From: Drosophila pseudoobscura
Lineage: Eukaryota > Arthropoda > Insecta > Diptera > Drosophilidae
NCBI RefSeq assembly: GCF_009870125.1
Contig: NC_046680.1
Location: 17,937,501-18,001,500, forward strand
Length of the DNA: 64,000 bases
Direction: 5' to 3'
Positions 28,576-38,919 of this stretch are shown here, in pieces. The notes under the pieces are model-generated. The model did no database searches. It was not told the DNA's origin and saw only the letters and a program-made list of their open reading frames with translations. The translations under genes were made by a program, and so were the position numbers. How positions within the stretch are numbered: position 1 is the stretch's first letter; every line of letters begins with the position of its first letter.

Positions 28576-31500
28576 TTAGGGCAGGGTGTAGCGGACATAG
28601 GGCACCTCCACATCCTCGCCATCGACATCGTTGCAGCAGATCTCAAAGACCAGGGAGCGCTCGTGGGACTCGATGCGGCGCTTGGAGACACGGCGCACCA
28701 CCTCGGACATGGGCAGCGGCAGGCGTTCCGAGCACTTGGCCTTGGGCATAAAGAAGGAATACAGCATGGAGACGCCCTGCGACAGCATGGTGATCTTCAG
28801 TTTTTCCTTCTCCTCGAAGTAGTTGAGGAACTCCTGCAGCGTCAACTCGCCGGTGACCTCGAAGCGATCCCACAGCGTCCACTCGTTGCCGTAGTACGAC
28901 AGCTTGGCGGCGGGCAGCGGCTCCGAAAAGGCCATGAATGGCAGTGCCAAATTAACGAATGCATTCTTGAAGCTGGGCAAATCGGAGTGGCCGCCAATCA
29001 GTTTGATCACCTCGAGCACAGCGAGGCCGGACAGCACCGATGTTGTGGTGGCAATGGCCGGTATTATCTTGCCGGCAATCAGCTTCGACTTGTGACGATC
29101 GGCCGGTGGGATTTTGTAGTTTGAGGCACGCAGATTCGAGCAGGCGACAATGAAGTCCATGTGCAAGTTATTGTCGTCGTCCTTCTCGAACTCCAGCGGT
29201 GTGATCTTCGATTGCTTTTCGGCCTTCTTCAGCAGATCCGTTATGATCTTGTCCACACGATCCTGATCGACCTCATTGTCGTCATAGTGATTGGCCGAGG
29301 CGGCAGCGGCTGCCTCATTGGTCTCAATCTTTACACCAGAGCGTGGCACAAACACTGGCACCTAAACGAAAACAAATCAAATACATATGAGTATTGGGGG
29401 AATGTGCCTGGTTGGATATCCTTCATTTAGCTTACGTGAACTTTCTTCACCAGCTCAGCAATGGCTTGGCGATCGCGCACTTGATCCAAGCCATAGACCT
29501 CGGCACGCAGATTGGCTGCGGCATAGATAAAATCCAAGTGCATCGAATCGTTTACGTCGAAGACAAGGGGATCGGGACAGCGCTTGGGCCCGGACCAGAA
29601 AGGCTGGCCACTGGAGGTGACCTGATCGGGTGGGAAGTTGAAGAGCAGTTGTTTGATCTGATTCGCGTACTGGTCCTCCCAGTAGAGGCGGGCCCACTCC
29701 ACGCAATCCGCAAAGCTCTTGGGCTTGTCATCAATGAGGGCTTTCTGCAAACGAAAAAGAGATGATTCGGATTAGAATTAGGATCAAAATCCATTACAAA
29801 GTAATCCCCCATGTCTAACTCACCTTGATAGAGTCGAGAATCTCCAGGGGCTGAATGCCGGGCAGCTTAATGATGCGCTCGGTGAACTGCGGATCAGCAA
29901 TGTACTGGGCCGCATTCTCGGCGGACTGCTTGAAGACGCCCTCGAAGGCGTCGCGGGCCCACTGGAGCGTATGCTCGATGGCATTCGGGAAGTTCTTCAG
30001 CGTGCAGATGGGTATGCTCTTCTCGGGCGGATCCTGCGAGGAGCTGTACGACTCTGTGGCAAATGGCACGATCACTTGGACATTGCCCATGGTGCCGAGT
30101 GTGCCGGTCTCGACCAGCGGTATGCGATTGAAGATGCATTTGCGGTCCATGTAAATGCGGGCATCCACATTGTCCAGGGCATTGGCCACGCCGTGCAACT
30201 TGCCAAAGAAGCTCTCGGAGAAGACCTTCTCCGTCTCGGCGCCCACGCGCAGCTCATATGCGGTGACCTTCACGTCGGGATTCATACGCTTAATGGCCGC
30301 CGCGGCTGTGAGTGCTTTGGGCTTCTGCACGTCATGCGGACGGAACAGGAACTGGCGATTCAGATTCGATTTCTCTATGAGATCCATGTCGGTGACGAAA
30401 ATCTGTCCCTTGCCAACGCCCAGGCCGAGCATGCCAAAGTTCTTCAGCAGCTCACAACCAATGGCGCCGGCTCCGACAATGAACCACTTGGCGTCGGCCA
30501 GCTGCTCCTGGAACTTGCGTCCAAAGATGGCAATCTGTGCATCATACCGGGAGCCCAGAGGCTGGGCATCGGCCTCGGTAACGCCAGCAACCGGCAGGCA
30601 TTCCAATGCATCGTAGTAGAGCCACTGATAGATGGGCGTGAACTTGCCGCTGCAAGCCTTGAGCACTTCCTGGGCCACAATCCCGCCAACTGCCGCATCC
30701 ATGGGGCACGTGTTGCCCGCACAGATCTTGGCGAACTGCAGCACCAGCTTCTCGTCCACGTCGCTCTTGATCTCCTTGCAGAACTGCAGGAAGCAGTTGG
30801 CATCCGCCTCGTTCCAGGGACGCGGCAGAGCGCCGTCGTTGACCTTCTGGTAGACGGAGAGGGCATTGAAGGCCACGTGCAGGGTGGCTGGGGATTCCAG
30901 TTTGGCAAAGTCCGAGATCAGGAACTCTGGCTCTTTGCTGGCCTGCTCCAGGGACTTGAAGCTAATCGACTTGGGCATCTTCACCTGGGTGGCCACGCCT
31001 CCGCTCTTGTATTCTCCATAGCTGCTGGTGTCGCCGATGCTGAAGGTGTAGGGTCCCAGGACGGTTATCTTGATCGGTTGGCAGCCGTTCAACTGCTGCA
31101 TGCCCTGGACCTCGGAGAAGGTTACATAGTCGCCGTCGTTGAAGCCGTGACGGGTCTCATCCAGGCAGGTCACCACTCCCTGGGCATCGTGTGTGATGCT
31201 GGCGATCATGGTCGACACTGGCTGGGCGCCATCCTGGTCGTAGATGGTGAACGACTCGCCAAAGTCACAGAACACCTTGGCGAACAGGCCCCGGGTGTCG
31301 GCTATGATCAGGGCAATGCCATTCTCGTGGGCAAACTTGCCAATTCTCTCCTGCTCGGCTGTGTCCGAATTGGTGAGCACCACAACGCGGAACTGCCGCA
31401 GAAACTCCTCGGTTAGGGGTCCAGTGTGGGACACGGTACGCACATAGCTATTCAGCTCCGCCAGCTGTGCGCACGAGGCCTCGGCACGGTTCTTGCCAAT

Positions 31501-32906
31501 GTCCGCCTCTGACAAGTAGAACTGCGAGGACAAGTCATTGGGCTGTATTGAAGAAAATTTCGCATTAGTTGGAGCATTTTTATGGTGAAATTGAAAAAGA
31601 ACAGAAGGTGGAGGAGCACACGCGGTGGAGAAGGTGGACAGGGACAGGACAGGAAGGTGACTAAGCCTTGAATGAACTGCACACAAAAGTAAAATTTTTG
31701 TCCAGTTCTCAAGTAAAACAAAAGCGAATGTCGACACAAAACGGAATGCAAGAACATTTGCAGCGCCAGTCGTGTGTGTGTGCGTGTGCCATAGAGTTGT
31801 CCCGCTCGCACACTTTTCGCTTGGCGCAGACATTTTGACGCAAATAGACAAAAAAGAAGAAAAAAAATTACACAAATATATTTTTCGCTTACTAATGTAA
31901 GTGAAAAGAAACAGAAGAACACTATAACCTAACCTAATTCCTAGTTGGAGCACTGCTTGCCTCCGCTGGAGGAGCACTTTTCAATGAAAACTGCACAAAG
32001 GAAGGATTCTGGGAAATAATTATGAATCATGCAGCGTTTTTCGTCTAGGGAAGGCAGCGGAGGGGTTGGCCATGGCTTTTCCCGCGCACTCTAAAGGCCA
32101 AATATCGATTTTCTATGCTGTTCTCTGCGCCCCCCGCTCGTTCAGCATTTTGCATTGAGACTTACCCCACAAGTTGCTGTGTCATGGAGGGTGATCGATT
32201 TCACACCGCCCAAGATCACATTCTTGGCCGTCTCCAGACCCAGGCCGCCAAGCCCGGAGAGGAGTATATCGGAGTTGGCCATGCGGCGCATTGCATCGTG
32301 TCCAAGAACATATAGCTGGCGCGAGTACAGAGACTCATCGATATCTCCACCGGCGGCGGCGGCGTTGGAGTTGCTAGCAGCCATACTACCTCCTGCTGTA
32401 GGCCGATTACTGTTACTGTTGCTGGGGGTGGTGTTGTTGCTGTTATTGCTGGAACTGACGTTGGAGTTGTTGGTGGAGCTGACTGTGCGGGCCGCGGCTG
32501 CTGCTGCTGCTGAGGAAGCTACGATGTCGTTGTTTTCCACACAATTCTTACTCTCCTTCTGACTGCCACTACTTTCTTTCTGAACTGCTGACGATGTACT
32601 GACGTCGTCGGCTCTGCCGGTTTCGTTTGCACACTTCGCCATCGTATTCACAACACATGTGTCAGAGGTAGACGACGATACACACAATTCCAGCTGCTGC
32701 TCTGTTGTTGTCTCGCTCTTGTTTGAAATGTCAACGGCGCCTGCTGCTTTGTCGTGATTTTCGTAGTTGTTGTTGCCGCTGCTCGATGCTCGCCCGGCAC
32801 CATCGGCAGAAGCCTTTCCCTCAACTCTTCGCTTTTTGCACAATGGGGCATCCGAGCTGCTGCTGGATGCCGAATCGGCCATCAATTGGTCACCAATCGA
32901 TGACAT
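28576..32906 (-). CDS. Uba1: Ubiquitin-activating enzyme E1
   Basis: The enzyme adenylates the ubiquitin C terminus with ATP, captures it as a thioester and passes it to E2 enzymes, in nucleus and cytosol. Coding exons are 32166-32906, 29824-31542, 29436-29744 and 28576-29361, all joined in phase 0, giving 1184 residues. In order: a basic nuclear-localisation-like KKRRV at 24-28; a Ser/Asn/Ala-rich insert to about 190; the inactive adenylation half ([15 protein letters not shown] onward); the active half with the nucleotide-binding loop [15 protein letters not shown] (GAGAIG at 604-609); the catalytic cysteine in [10 protein letters not shown] (Cys760); and a C-terminal ubiquitin-fold domain from about 1085. 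Human UBA1 has 1058 residues with the active Cys at 632; the extra length here is mainly the N-terminal insert. The start ATG at 32,906 gives the conserved MSS beginning. Confidence 0.97.
31543..32165 (-). other. Uba1 intron 1
   Basis: Intron of 623 bp with a GTAAGT donor after TGT GGG and an acceptor CTTCAATACAG. The coding frame stays open leftwards of 31,977 by chance, but residues upstream of [10 protein letters not shown] have no E1 similarity. It holds a (GT)n-like stretch near 31,770. Confidence 0.85.
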
Positions 32907-33220
32907 TTCTGCTGCCCGGGTTTATGCTTTCGTCCAAAATGCTTGCCCAAAACCAAAACCTCGTTCCGTCTGATGCGGTTTTGTCTCTTTTGCACTACTC
33001 GCACGCTCACACAAACACACACGCAGCACAACACAGGCCCAGGCACGCACACACGCGCGACCTCAAGAAGTTCGAGACGTCTGTTGTACGAATTCCTTTG
33101 TATTTACTACTCTTTCGACGACACGCTGTCCTCCTAGCTTCTAATCTCTTCTATGTCCGTTTAAAAGCCAATAATTCACAATTGATCAGAACAAAAATCA
33201 TGGAAATTGCAAAATTCGCG

Positions 33221-33510
33221 ATCAGTGTGACCGTGGATTTATCGATAAAATATACCTCAGAAATATACCAAAATATACAGTCTCATTTTATAAATATACC
33301 GTAAATATACTGACGAATCCAAGTTCTTTTTACATATTCCTCGATTTTGATATTCCGTTGAATATTACTATATATATAGCACAATTAGCCATGCCCACAT
33401 AATTTTATACGATTAATAAATCAATTTTCTACAAGATTGGATAGTTTTTAATCCTTGTTTTTATTGTATTTTGGCTAAAAAAGGGTTAAACGAAATAGTT
33501 CAACAAAAAA
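33221..33510. repeat. Dispersed repeat family R, copy 1 (contains the Uba1 promoter)
   Basis: The copy runs from the Motif 1/DRE block through ATATACC-type repeats and CATATTCCTCGATTTT to the conserved stretch TGCCCACATAATTTTAT and an ATTTTCTACAAGATTGG-like tail. The same order of blocks recurs at about 34,240-34,500 and 39,615-39,895. Confidence 0.7.
33223..33272 (-). promoter_or_regulatory. Uba1 core promoter: Motif 1, DRE and Motif 6
   Basis: Three core-promoter elements of Drosophila housekeeping genes lie about 320-370 bp upstream of the Uba1 ATG. Motif 1 (YGGTCACACTR on the minus strand) matches fully at 33,223-33,233. The DRE palindrome TATCGATA is at 33,240-33,247. A full match to Motif 6 (KTYRGTATWTTT on the minus strand) is at 33,261-33,272. 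This fits broad, TATA-less transcription of a constitutive gene. The same block resembles dispersed repeat copies nearby. Confidence 0.75.
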
Positions 33511-33849
33511 TCAGTCGCAATGTTGCTGGTATTCGAAGACATGATGCGTGTATAGGCCTTTGTACACCCTATTTCGCTAATTTTATATGTAGATCAAACG
33601 TGATTTATAAAGAAATTTTCTCAAATTGATATTCCTTAGACATATTAAAGTACATTATTAGTATCTTGTGTATATTTATCTCGATCCTGATACCTACGGA
33701 GTCTTCGATGACAAGCATATTCTTAATTCTATAACATCCATTCCCCCAGGGTATGTGTGCATGGAATTAGCAACATGTTTGTGTTTGGAATGAGACTCAT
33801 TGTTGCAAAAGCGAAACTGCGGCGAATCGGGTATTGCCTATATTTCAAG

Positions 33850-33960
33850 CTATAGATGCCCACTTAGCTTTATCCCATAGATAAATGCATTTTCTACAAG
33901 ATTGCTTCTTTTAATTGCTTGTAAGTATTTTATTTTGACCAAAAAACGGTTTTCAAGTAA
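33850..33960. repeat. Dispersed repeat family R, diverged partial copy 2
   Basis: Shares ATGCCCACTTA, CATTTTCTACAAGATTG and the following TTTTATTTTGACC-like tail with copy 1. Preceded at 33,770-33,830 by a GTGTTTGGAATGAGACTCATTG segment that recurs at about 33,995. Confidence 0.5.
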
Positions 33961-34077
33961 ATGTTGCTGCAACAGTGTGTATGGAATGTGCAACATTGTG
34001 TATGGAACGAGACTCATTGTTGCTAAAGCGAACTGCGGCGAACTGCGGCGAATTAAAAAAAAACGACCAATTCCTCA

Positions 34078-34215
34078 TATTCTTTGTTCCGTTGAATAAT
34101 ACTACCTATATGGAACATTTAGCCATGCCCACTCAATTTTGTACGATTGATGAACCAATTCTATACATGATTGGCCTATTCGAAATACTTGCATTTATTG
34201 GATTTTTATATAACA
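34078..34215. repeat. Dispersed repeat family R, diverged copy 3
   Basis: Has the blocks CTTTGTTCCGTTGAATA, ATGCCCACTCAATTTTGTAC and a TGATTGGCCTATT-like tail in the family order. The 5' promoter-like part is missing. Confidence 0.5.
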
Positions 34216-34239
34216 TTGAAAATTAAATTAATAGATTGA

Positions 34240-34500
34240 TGAAATTTACAAAAATACCACTGGAGCGCGGCGAAAACCAGTATTTCTACAGTATGACCCT
34301 CAGAACAGCACCAAAATATACGGTCTCATTTGAAAAATATACCGAGTGGTGCGCGCCAAATCGAACTTTTTTGAATGTGAGCGACAAGGATTTAAATGTT
34401 TTCAACCGGGCCTTTATCTATGCCCACATAATTTTATCCAATTAATAAATCTATTTTCTACCTGACTGGCTTATTTTGAATACTCCACTTTGATTGCTTT
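34240..34500. repeat. Dispersed repeat family R, copy 4
   Basis: Begins with AAAATACC-type motifs and several ATATACC elements, includes AAAATATACGGTCTCATTT (compare copy 1), and ends with TGCCCACATAATTTTAT and the CTACCTGACTGGCTTATTTT tail. No DRE is seen in this copy. Confidence 0.6.
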
Positions 34501-34769
34501 TGCCTCAATTTTTGGTTCCTCAACAACAATATAGCGTGTCGTATGATGAAAAACATAACTTAGCCCGCTTAAGACCCCTTTATTTAAATAATTCAACCAC
34601 TTGAGGTAAACGGCGGAAAATATTAACGACTGTATATCACATTGAGGATTCATGCCGTTTTTCCATTTTGAACTTAAAAAGATCCCGATATCTTTCATCT
34701 GAAGTGCGCTAAAATGATTAAATTTTCATTATATTCGGTGGGGGCCGAAACAGCATCCACAGTCGCGAA

Positions 34770-35170
34770 CACAGTTGCCAAGGATGTCCAGGACACCCAG
34801 CTATGTACACAAAGCATTATGTCTAGCAGCGTCTTCTGCACCACACACTGGTCAAAGGGTCCAACTGCACTCTGGCTATAGCATTAACCCACCGGGGAAT
34901 CTGTTTGGTGTTGTTGTTTCTCGGGGAATCCCCATTGGTCGGACAGCACAAGATGTTTGACGCGATCATATCGTTGATGTTCATCTCGAGCCACTCCACA
35001 GGTTTGACGAACTGTTTCTCACATACAAGCTGAGGATGTCAATGGCATTCAAGAACTCCTGGCAAAGGCATAGCCCTGTCGCGTTATGCCAGCCCCCAAG
35101 CCATGCAGCAGGACCTGTTTGTTTTCTGTACTCTGTTTTCGTGCCAACTTTCTAGACCTTGTCGGTATGT
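34770..35170 (-). pseudogene. Possible broken coding relic, protein not recognised
   Basis: This GC-richer patch in AT-rich DNA has adjoining minus-strand frames with protein-like composition but with stops and frame changes between them. One block (about 34,850-35,030) reads QFVKPVEWLEMNINDMIASN; another upstream reads ENKQVLLHGLGAGITRQGYA. I do not recognise the parent family. It could be a decayed gene, part of a transposon, or chance. Confidence 0.25.
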
Positions 35171-35399
35171 CCGACAGCCCGACCAATGTGAACGAAAAAT
35201 CAACAATAGGGAAGATTCAAATGCGAAAGAATATTCATTTCACGGTGCGCAACATGATCGGTAAAACTGTTGTTTTTCGGATCCTGAAAGAGAACCCAAA
35301 ATCATATGGCGAGTTTTAAGCGAATCTGATGAATTTTTCACCACCCATATTGCTATTTTGAAGTCAGAAAAAAAACCTGACATGTTGACCTGGTACATA

Positions 35400-35548
35400 T
35401 CTGGTCTTGACGGACGGACGGACAGACAGAAGTGGCTCTATCGACTTGGCTATTGATGCTGATCAAGATATATAGACTTTATGAGTTCGGAAACGCTTCC
35501 TTCTAGGCGTTACACACATCCATTTTCAGCAAAAATCTAATATACCCC
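35400..35548. repeat. Dispersed repeat family S, copy 1 (left border of the duplication)
   Basis: A GACGGACGGACGGACAGACAG run is followed by GGCTATTGATGCTGATCAAG, a TATAGACTTTATGAGTTCGG block, GAAACGCTTCCTT and an AATATACCCC end. The same block order occurs at 37,262-37,407 and 38,920-39,030. The phrase resembles a common dispersed Drosophila repeat, whose family name I cannot confirm. Confidence 0.65.
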
Positions 35549-35550
35549 AG

Positions 35551-35780
35551 TAATCATTTTGAGTATCGGTTATAAAAATGAAATATAAAAGAAAATAGTA
35601 GGGTCCTCAATATTTTAGCTTGAAGGACTAATGAAAAGCATTGAATTATACATACAAAATATACATGTAATCATTTTGAGTATCGGTTATAAAAATAGAA
35701 TATAAAATAAAATAGTAGGCTCCTCAACATTTTTCCTTGAAGGACTAATGAAAAGCATTGATTTATACATCAAGAATATG
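35551..35780. repeat. Two-copy direct repeat of about 117 bp
   Basis: TAATCATTTTGAGTATCGG starts at 35,551 and again at 35,668, each time followed by a TATAAAAAT, GTCCTCAA/CTCCTCAAC and GAAGGACTAATGAAAAGCAT series. The second unit is the one also found at 37,408 beside the second DUF1091 gene. Confidence 0.8.
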
Positions 35781-36155
35781 TTAAAGTGTATGGTAATACA
35801 CCTCTTGGTTCATGAGATATTCAATTTAACTTTTATTCATAGAAGAAGTTTTTCCGACAAAAATATGAATTTTAGTGTATTTCCAAGTTGCCATAAAATA
35901 TTTCCTCACATTGTTTTATTTAGCTAAAATATAAGTTTATAACTCTTATTGGACATCAGATTTGCATAAAGAACTACACATGTAGCTTTAATACCATTTT
36001 GCTAAATCCGGATAACAATTATTCTCTTGCCCTTGTCCATTAACATTATAAACATACTAGAAGTGCTACATTTAAATAACATTTGTTTAAAAAAACATAA
36101 GAACATGATATTAATGCATATATTATAAACTTCTTTCTTCTGAGAGATGGAGCAT

Positions 36156-36872
36156 TCATGAAAGGGTGAAATATACTTTAACCACCGCACGGTTGATGCC
36201 GTAGGCCAGAAAGTGCAACTCGATCAAGTAATCGCCCTCGGGAAATGTCAGTGTTTTTGAGAATCGGTTATTAATCTGCTCGATGGTAAGCTTATCCACT
36301 ATTAGATCATGCTGTAGAATATATATAAATATTTGCATCATCAAAAAATCATCTCTTTACTTACATCGTAGGGACATGAATGATTCATATTTGAAAAATC
36401 TTTGAAGATCTCATAAAAATAACTTACGACGGGGAATGATTTTGGACGTTTAAGGAAATTGCAGCCATTCACAGTGAAATTGTAAAGGAAAGGTTTATAT
36501 CCACTAAATCGCTTGTACAGTCCAAGTTTTGTCTGAAATGCAAAAAAATTAAAACAAAATTCGCTCAGCTTACCTTTACATCCATACCGAGAATTTGGTA
36601 ATGGGAACTTGAAACAGATTGACTTTCAGCGATAGATATTTGTAGCTCCGGTTCACAGACTTCAGATAACAATATTCAAAATCGGAGAACTCCTTGTCCA
36701 AAGAATTGCACTTTACGTTCGTGAACTCCACTCGACAAGCGATCTACGAGGTGTTGGTAATTGGTCATACAAATAGTTTCCACTTGTGTTAATTTATCCT
36801 TACCTCTACGACAAAATGGGATATGACCAGGAGGTACACCAACACATTGAGGGTGGAACACATCACGCACAT
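36156..36872 (-). CDS. DUF1091 family secreted protein, copy A
   Basis: Coding exons 36804-36872, 36588-36743, 36365-36532 and 36156-36311 join in phase 0 to give 182 residues, the usual DUF1091 length. A signal peptide (MCVMCSTLNVLVYLLVISHF) is followed by the family pattern: FTNVKCNSLDKEF, YLKSVNRSYKYLSLKVNL, LGLYKRFSGYKPFLYN, a conserved cysteine, NHSCPYDHDLIVDKL, and FPEGDYLIELHFLAYGINR. A TAA next to the exon 2 end is inside intron 2, because the donor is TCG|GTATGG, so the gene is intact. DUF1091 proteins are insect-specific, secreted and of mostly unknown function. Some relatives (CheB type) act in chemosensation, and an MD-2/GM2-activator-like fold has been proposed. The neighbour at 37,814 is its tandem duplicate. 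Confidence 0.85.
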
Positions 36873-36886
36873 GAAGCCACGACGAC

Positions 36887-36914
36887 TAAGTTCGATGTAA
36901 TGCTTTTTTATATA
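36887..36914 (-). promoter_or_regulatory. TATA box and initiator of DUF1091 copy A
   Basis: On the minus strand TATATAAAAAA (36,904-36,914) lies about 27 bases upstream of an initiator-like TTAGTC whose A is at 36,887, leaving a leader of only about 15 bases before the ATG. The same arrangement stands at 38,544-38,571 for copy B. Confidence 0.6.
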
Positions 36915-37261
36915 CCAATACTATTTTTATAGAAAACTTATTCTTCTTATATTCAATGGTCATTTAAAATCAGATTTTTGTTCAGGTCTACTGATCAAGG
37001 GTTATCTCTGGATATCAGCTTTGCATAGAGAGCTCACTGGCTTTAATACCATTTTGCTGAATCGAGATAGCAAGCAATTTCTGCCATGGTCCATTGACAC
37101 TTTAAACAAAAAAACAGCTCCCTCAAATAACGTTTCAAATTTATAGGGTGTTTGAAAAAAACCCTTATTTTCGGACAGATTGTATATAAAATTTTAAAAT
37201 GCACTTCTAACAGTGCGGTATTACAGGAGTATTACTCCAGCTTTTGTAGTTTCTGAGAACT

Positions 37262-37407
37262 AGGCGTCAAACAAGATTGACGGGCGAACGAACAGACAGA
37301 CATGGCTCAATCGACTCGGCTATTGATGCTGATCAAGAATATATAGACTTTATGAGTTCGGAAATACTTCCTCCATCCATTTTCCGAAAAAATCGAATAT
37401 ACCCCAG
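37262..37407. repeat. Dispersed repeat family S, copy 2 (between the duplicated genes)
   Basis: Contains GACGGGCGAACGAACAGACAG, GGCTATTGATGCTGATCAAG, the TATAGACTTTATGAGTTCGG block and the AATATACCCC end, in the same order as copy 1. Confidence 0.7.
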
Positions 37408-37813
37408 TAATCATTTTGAGTATCGGTTATAAAAATAGAATATAAAATAAAATAGTAGGCTCCTCAACATTTTTCCTTGAAGGACTAATGAAAAGCATTG
37501 ATTTATACATCAAGAATATGTTAAAGTGTATGGTAATACACCTCTTGGTTCATGAGATATTCAATTTAACTTTTATTCATTGAAGAAGTTTTTCCGACAA
37601 AAATATGAATTTTAGTGTATTTCCAAGTTGCCATAAAATATAGCTTTAATGCCATTTTGCTAAAACCGGAAAACAATTATCCTCTTGCCATTTTCCATTA
37701 ACATTATAAACATACTATAAGTGCTACATTTAAATAACATTTGTTTAAAAAAACATAAGAACATGATATTAATGCATATTGTATAAACTTCTTTCTTCTT
37801 AGAGATGGAGCAT

Positions 37814-38529
37814 TCATGAAAGGGTGAAATATGCTTTAACCACCGCACGGTTGATGCCGTAGGCCAGAAAGTGCAACTCGACCATGTAATCGCCCTCGGG
37901 AAATGTCAGTGTTTTTGAGAATCGGTTATTAACCTGCTCGGTGGTAAGCTTATCCAATATTAGATCATGCTATAAAATATACATAAATATTTACATCATC
38001 AAAGAATCATCTCTTTACTTACATCGAAGGGACATGAATGATTCAAATTTGAATAATCTTTGATGATCTCATAAAAATAACTAGCGACGGGGAAGGATTT
38101 TTGATGTTTAAGGTATTTGCAGGCATCCACAGTTAAATTGTAAAGGAATGGTTTATATCCACTGAATCGCTTGTACAGTCCAAGTTTTGTCTGAAATGCA
38201 AAAAAATTAAAACAAAATTCGCTCGCTCACCTTTGCATACATACCGAGACATTGGTAACGGGAACTTGAAACAGATTGACTTTCAGCGATGCATATTTGT
38301 AGGTCCGGTTCACAGATTTCAGATAACAATATTCAAAATCGGAGAACTCCTTGTCCAAAGAATTGCACTTTACGTTCGTGAACTCCACTCGACAAGCGAT
38401 CTTCGAGGTGTTGGTAATTGGTCATACAAATAGTTTCCACTTGTGTTAATTTATCCTTACCTCTACGACAAAATGGGATATGACCAGGAGGTACACCAAC
38501 ACATTGAGGGTGGAACACATCACGCACAT
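37814..38529 (-). CDS. DUF1091 family secreted protein, copy B
   Basis: Coding exons 38461-38529, 38245-38400, 38023-38190 and 37814-37969 join in phase 0 to give 182 residues with the same layout as copy A. By hand count, 23 of 182 residues differ (about 87% identity). Exon 1 with the signal peptide is identical. Five changes fall in exon 2, twelve in exon 3 and six in exon 4. Both copies keep the cysteines, KRFSGYKPF, NHSCP and FPEGDY. The introns are short (53-60 bp) with GT/AG ends. The TATA/initiator pair is the same as in copy A, so both are probably transcribed, perhaps in the same tissue. The substrate or ligand is unknown. Confidence 0.85.
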
Positions 38530-38543
38530 GAAGCCACGACGAC

Positions 38544-38571
38544 TAAGTTCGATGTAATGCTTTTTTATATA
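38544..38571 (-). promoter_or_regulatory. TATA box and initiator of DUF1091 copy B
   Basis: Same TATATAAAAAA and TTAGTC pair as copy A, shifted by 1657 bp, with no base change seen between TATA and ATG. Confidence 0.6.
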
Positions 38572-38919
38572 CCAATACTATTTTTATAGAAAACTTATTC
38601 TTCTTATATTCAATGGTCATTTAAAATCAGATTTTTGTTCAGGTCTACTGATCAAGGGTTATCTCTGGATATCAGCTTTGCATAGAGAGCTCACTGGCTT
38701 TAATACCATTTTGCTGAATCGAGATAGCAAGCAATTTCTGACATGGTCCATTGACACTTTAAACAAAAAAACAGCTCCCTCAAATAACGTTTCAAATTTA
38801 TAGGGTGTTTGAAAAAAACTCTTATTTTCGGACAGATTGTATATAAAATTATAAAATGCACTTCTAACAGTGCGGTATTACAGGAGTATTACTCCAGCTT
38901 TTATAGTTTCTGAGAACTA

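Larger units (their letters stand above)
35668..37407. repeat. Tandem duplication, unit A (contains the first DUF1091 gene)
   Basis: The segment from 35,668 recurs from 37,408, an offset of 1740 bp at the left end. Around the genes the offset is 1657-1658 bp, because unit A has about 85 extra bases near 35,900-35,985 that unit B lacks. It ends in repeat S copy 2. Confidence 0.85.

Noticed and set aside
28537-29124. 195-codon open frame on the plus strand
   Set aside because: Antisense to the last Uba1 exon, with no family likeness.
29971-31416. 481-codon open frame on the plus strand
   Set aside because: It is antisense to the largest Uba1 exon and reflects that exon's codon bias. Uba1 itself is certain by motif order.
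31815-31977. Upstream extension of the Uba1 exon 2 frame
   Set aside because: Residues before [10 protein letters not shown] have no E1 similarity and a good acceptor precedes that point; exon 1 supplies the conserved N-terminal half.
36575-36600. In-frame TAA at the end of DUF1091 copy A exon 2, taken at first as a pseudogene mark
   Set aside because: The family alignment places the donor at TCG|GTATGG, so the TAA lies inside intron 2. The exon 3 frame and the length match copy B.
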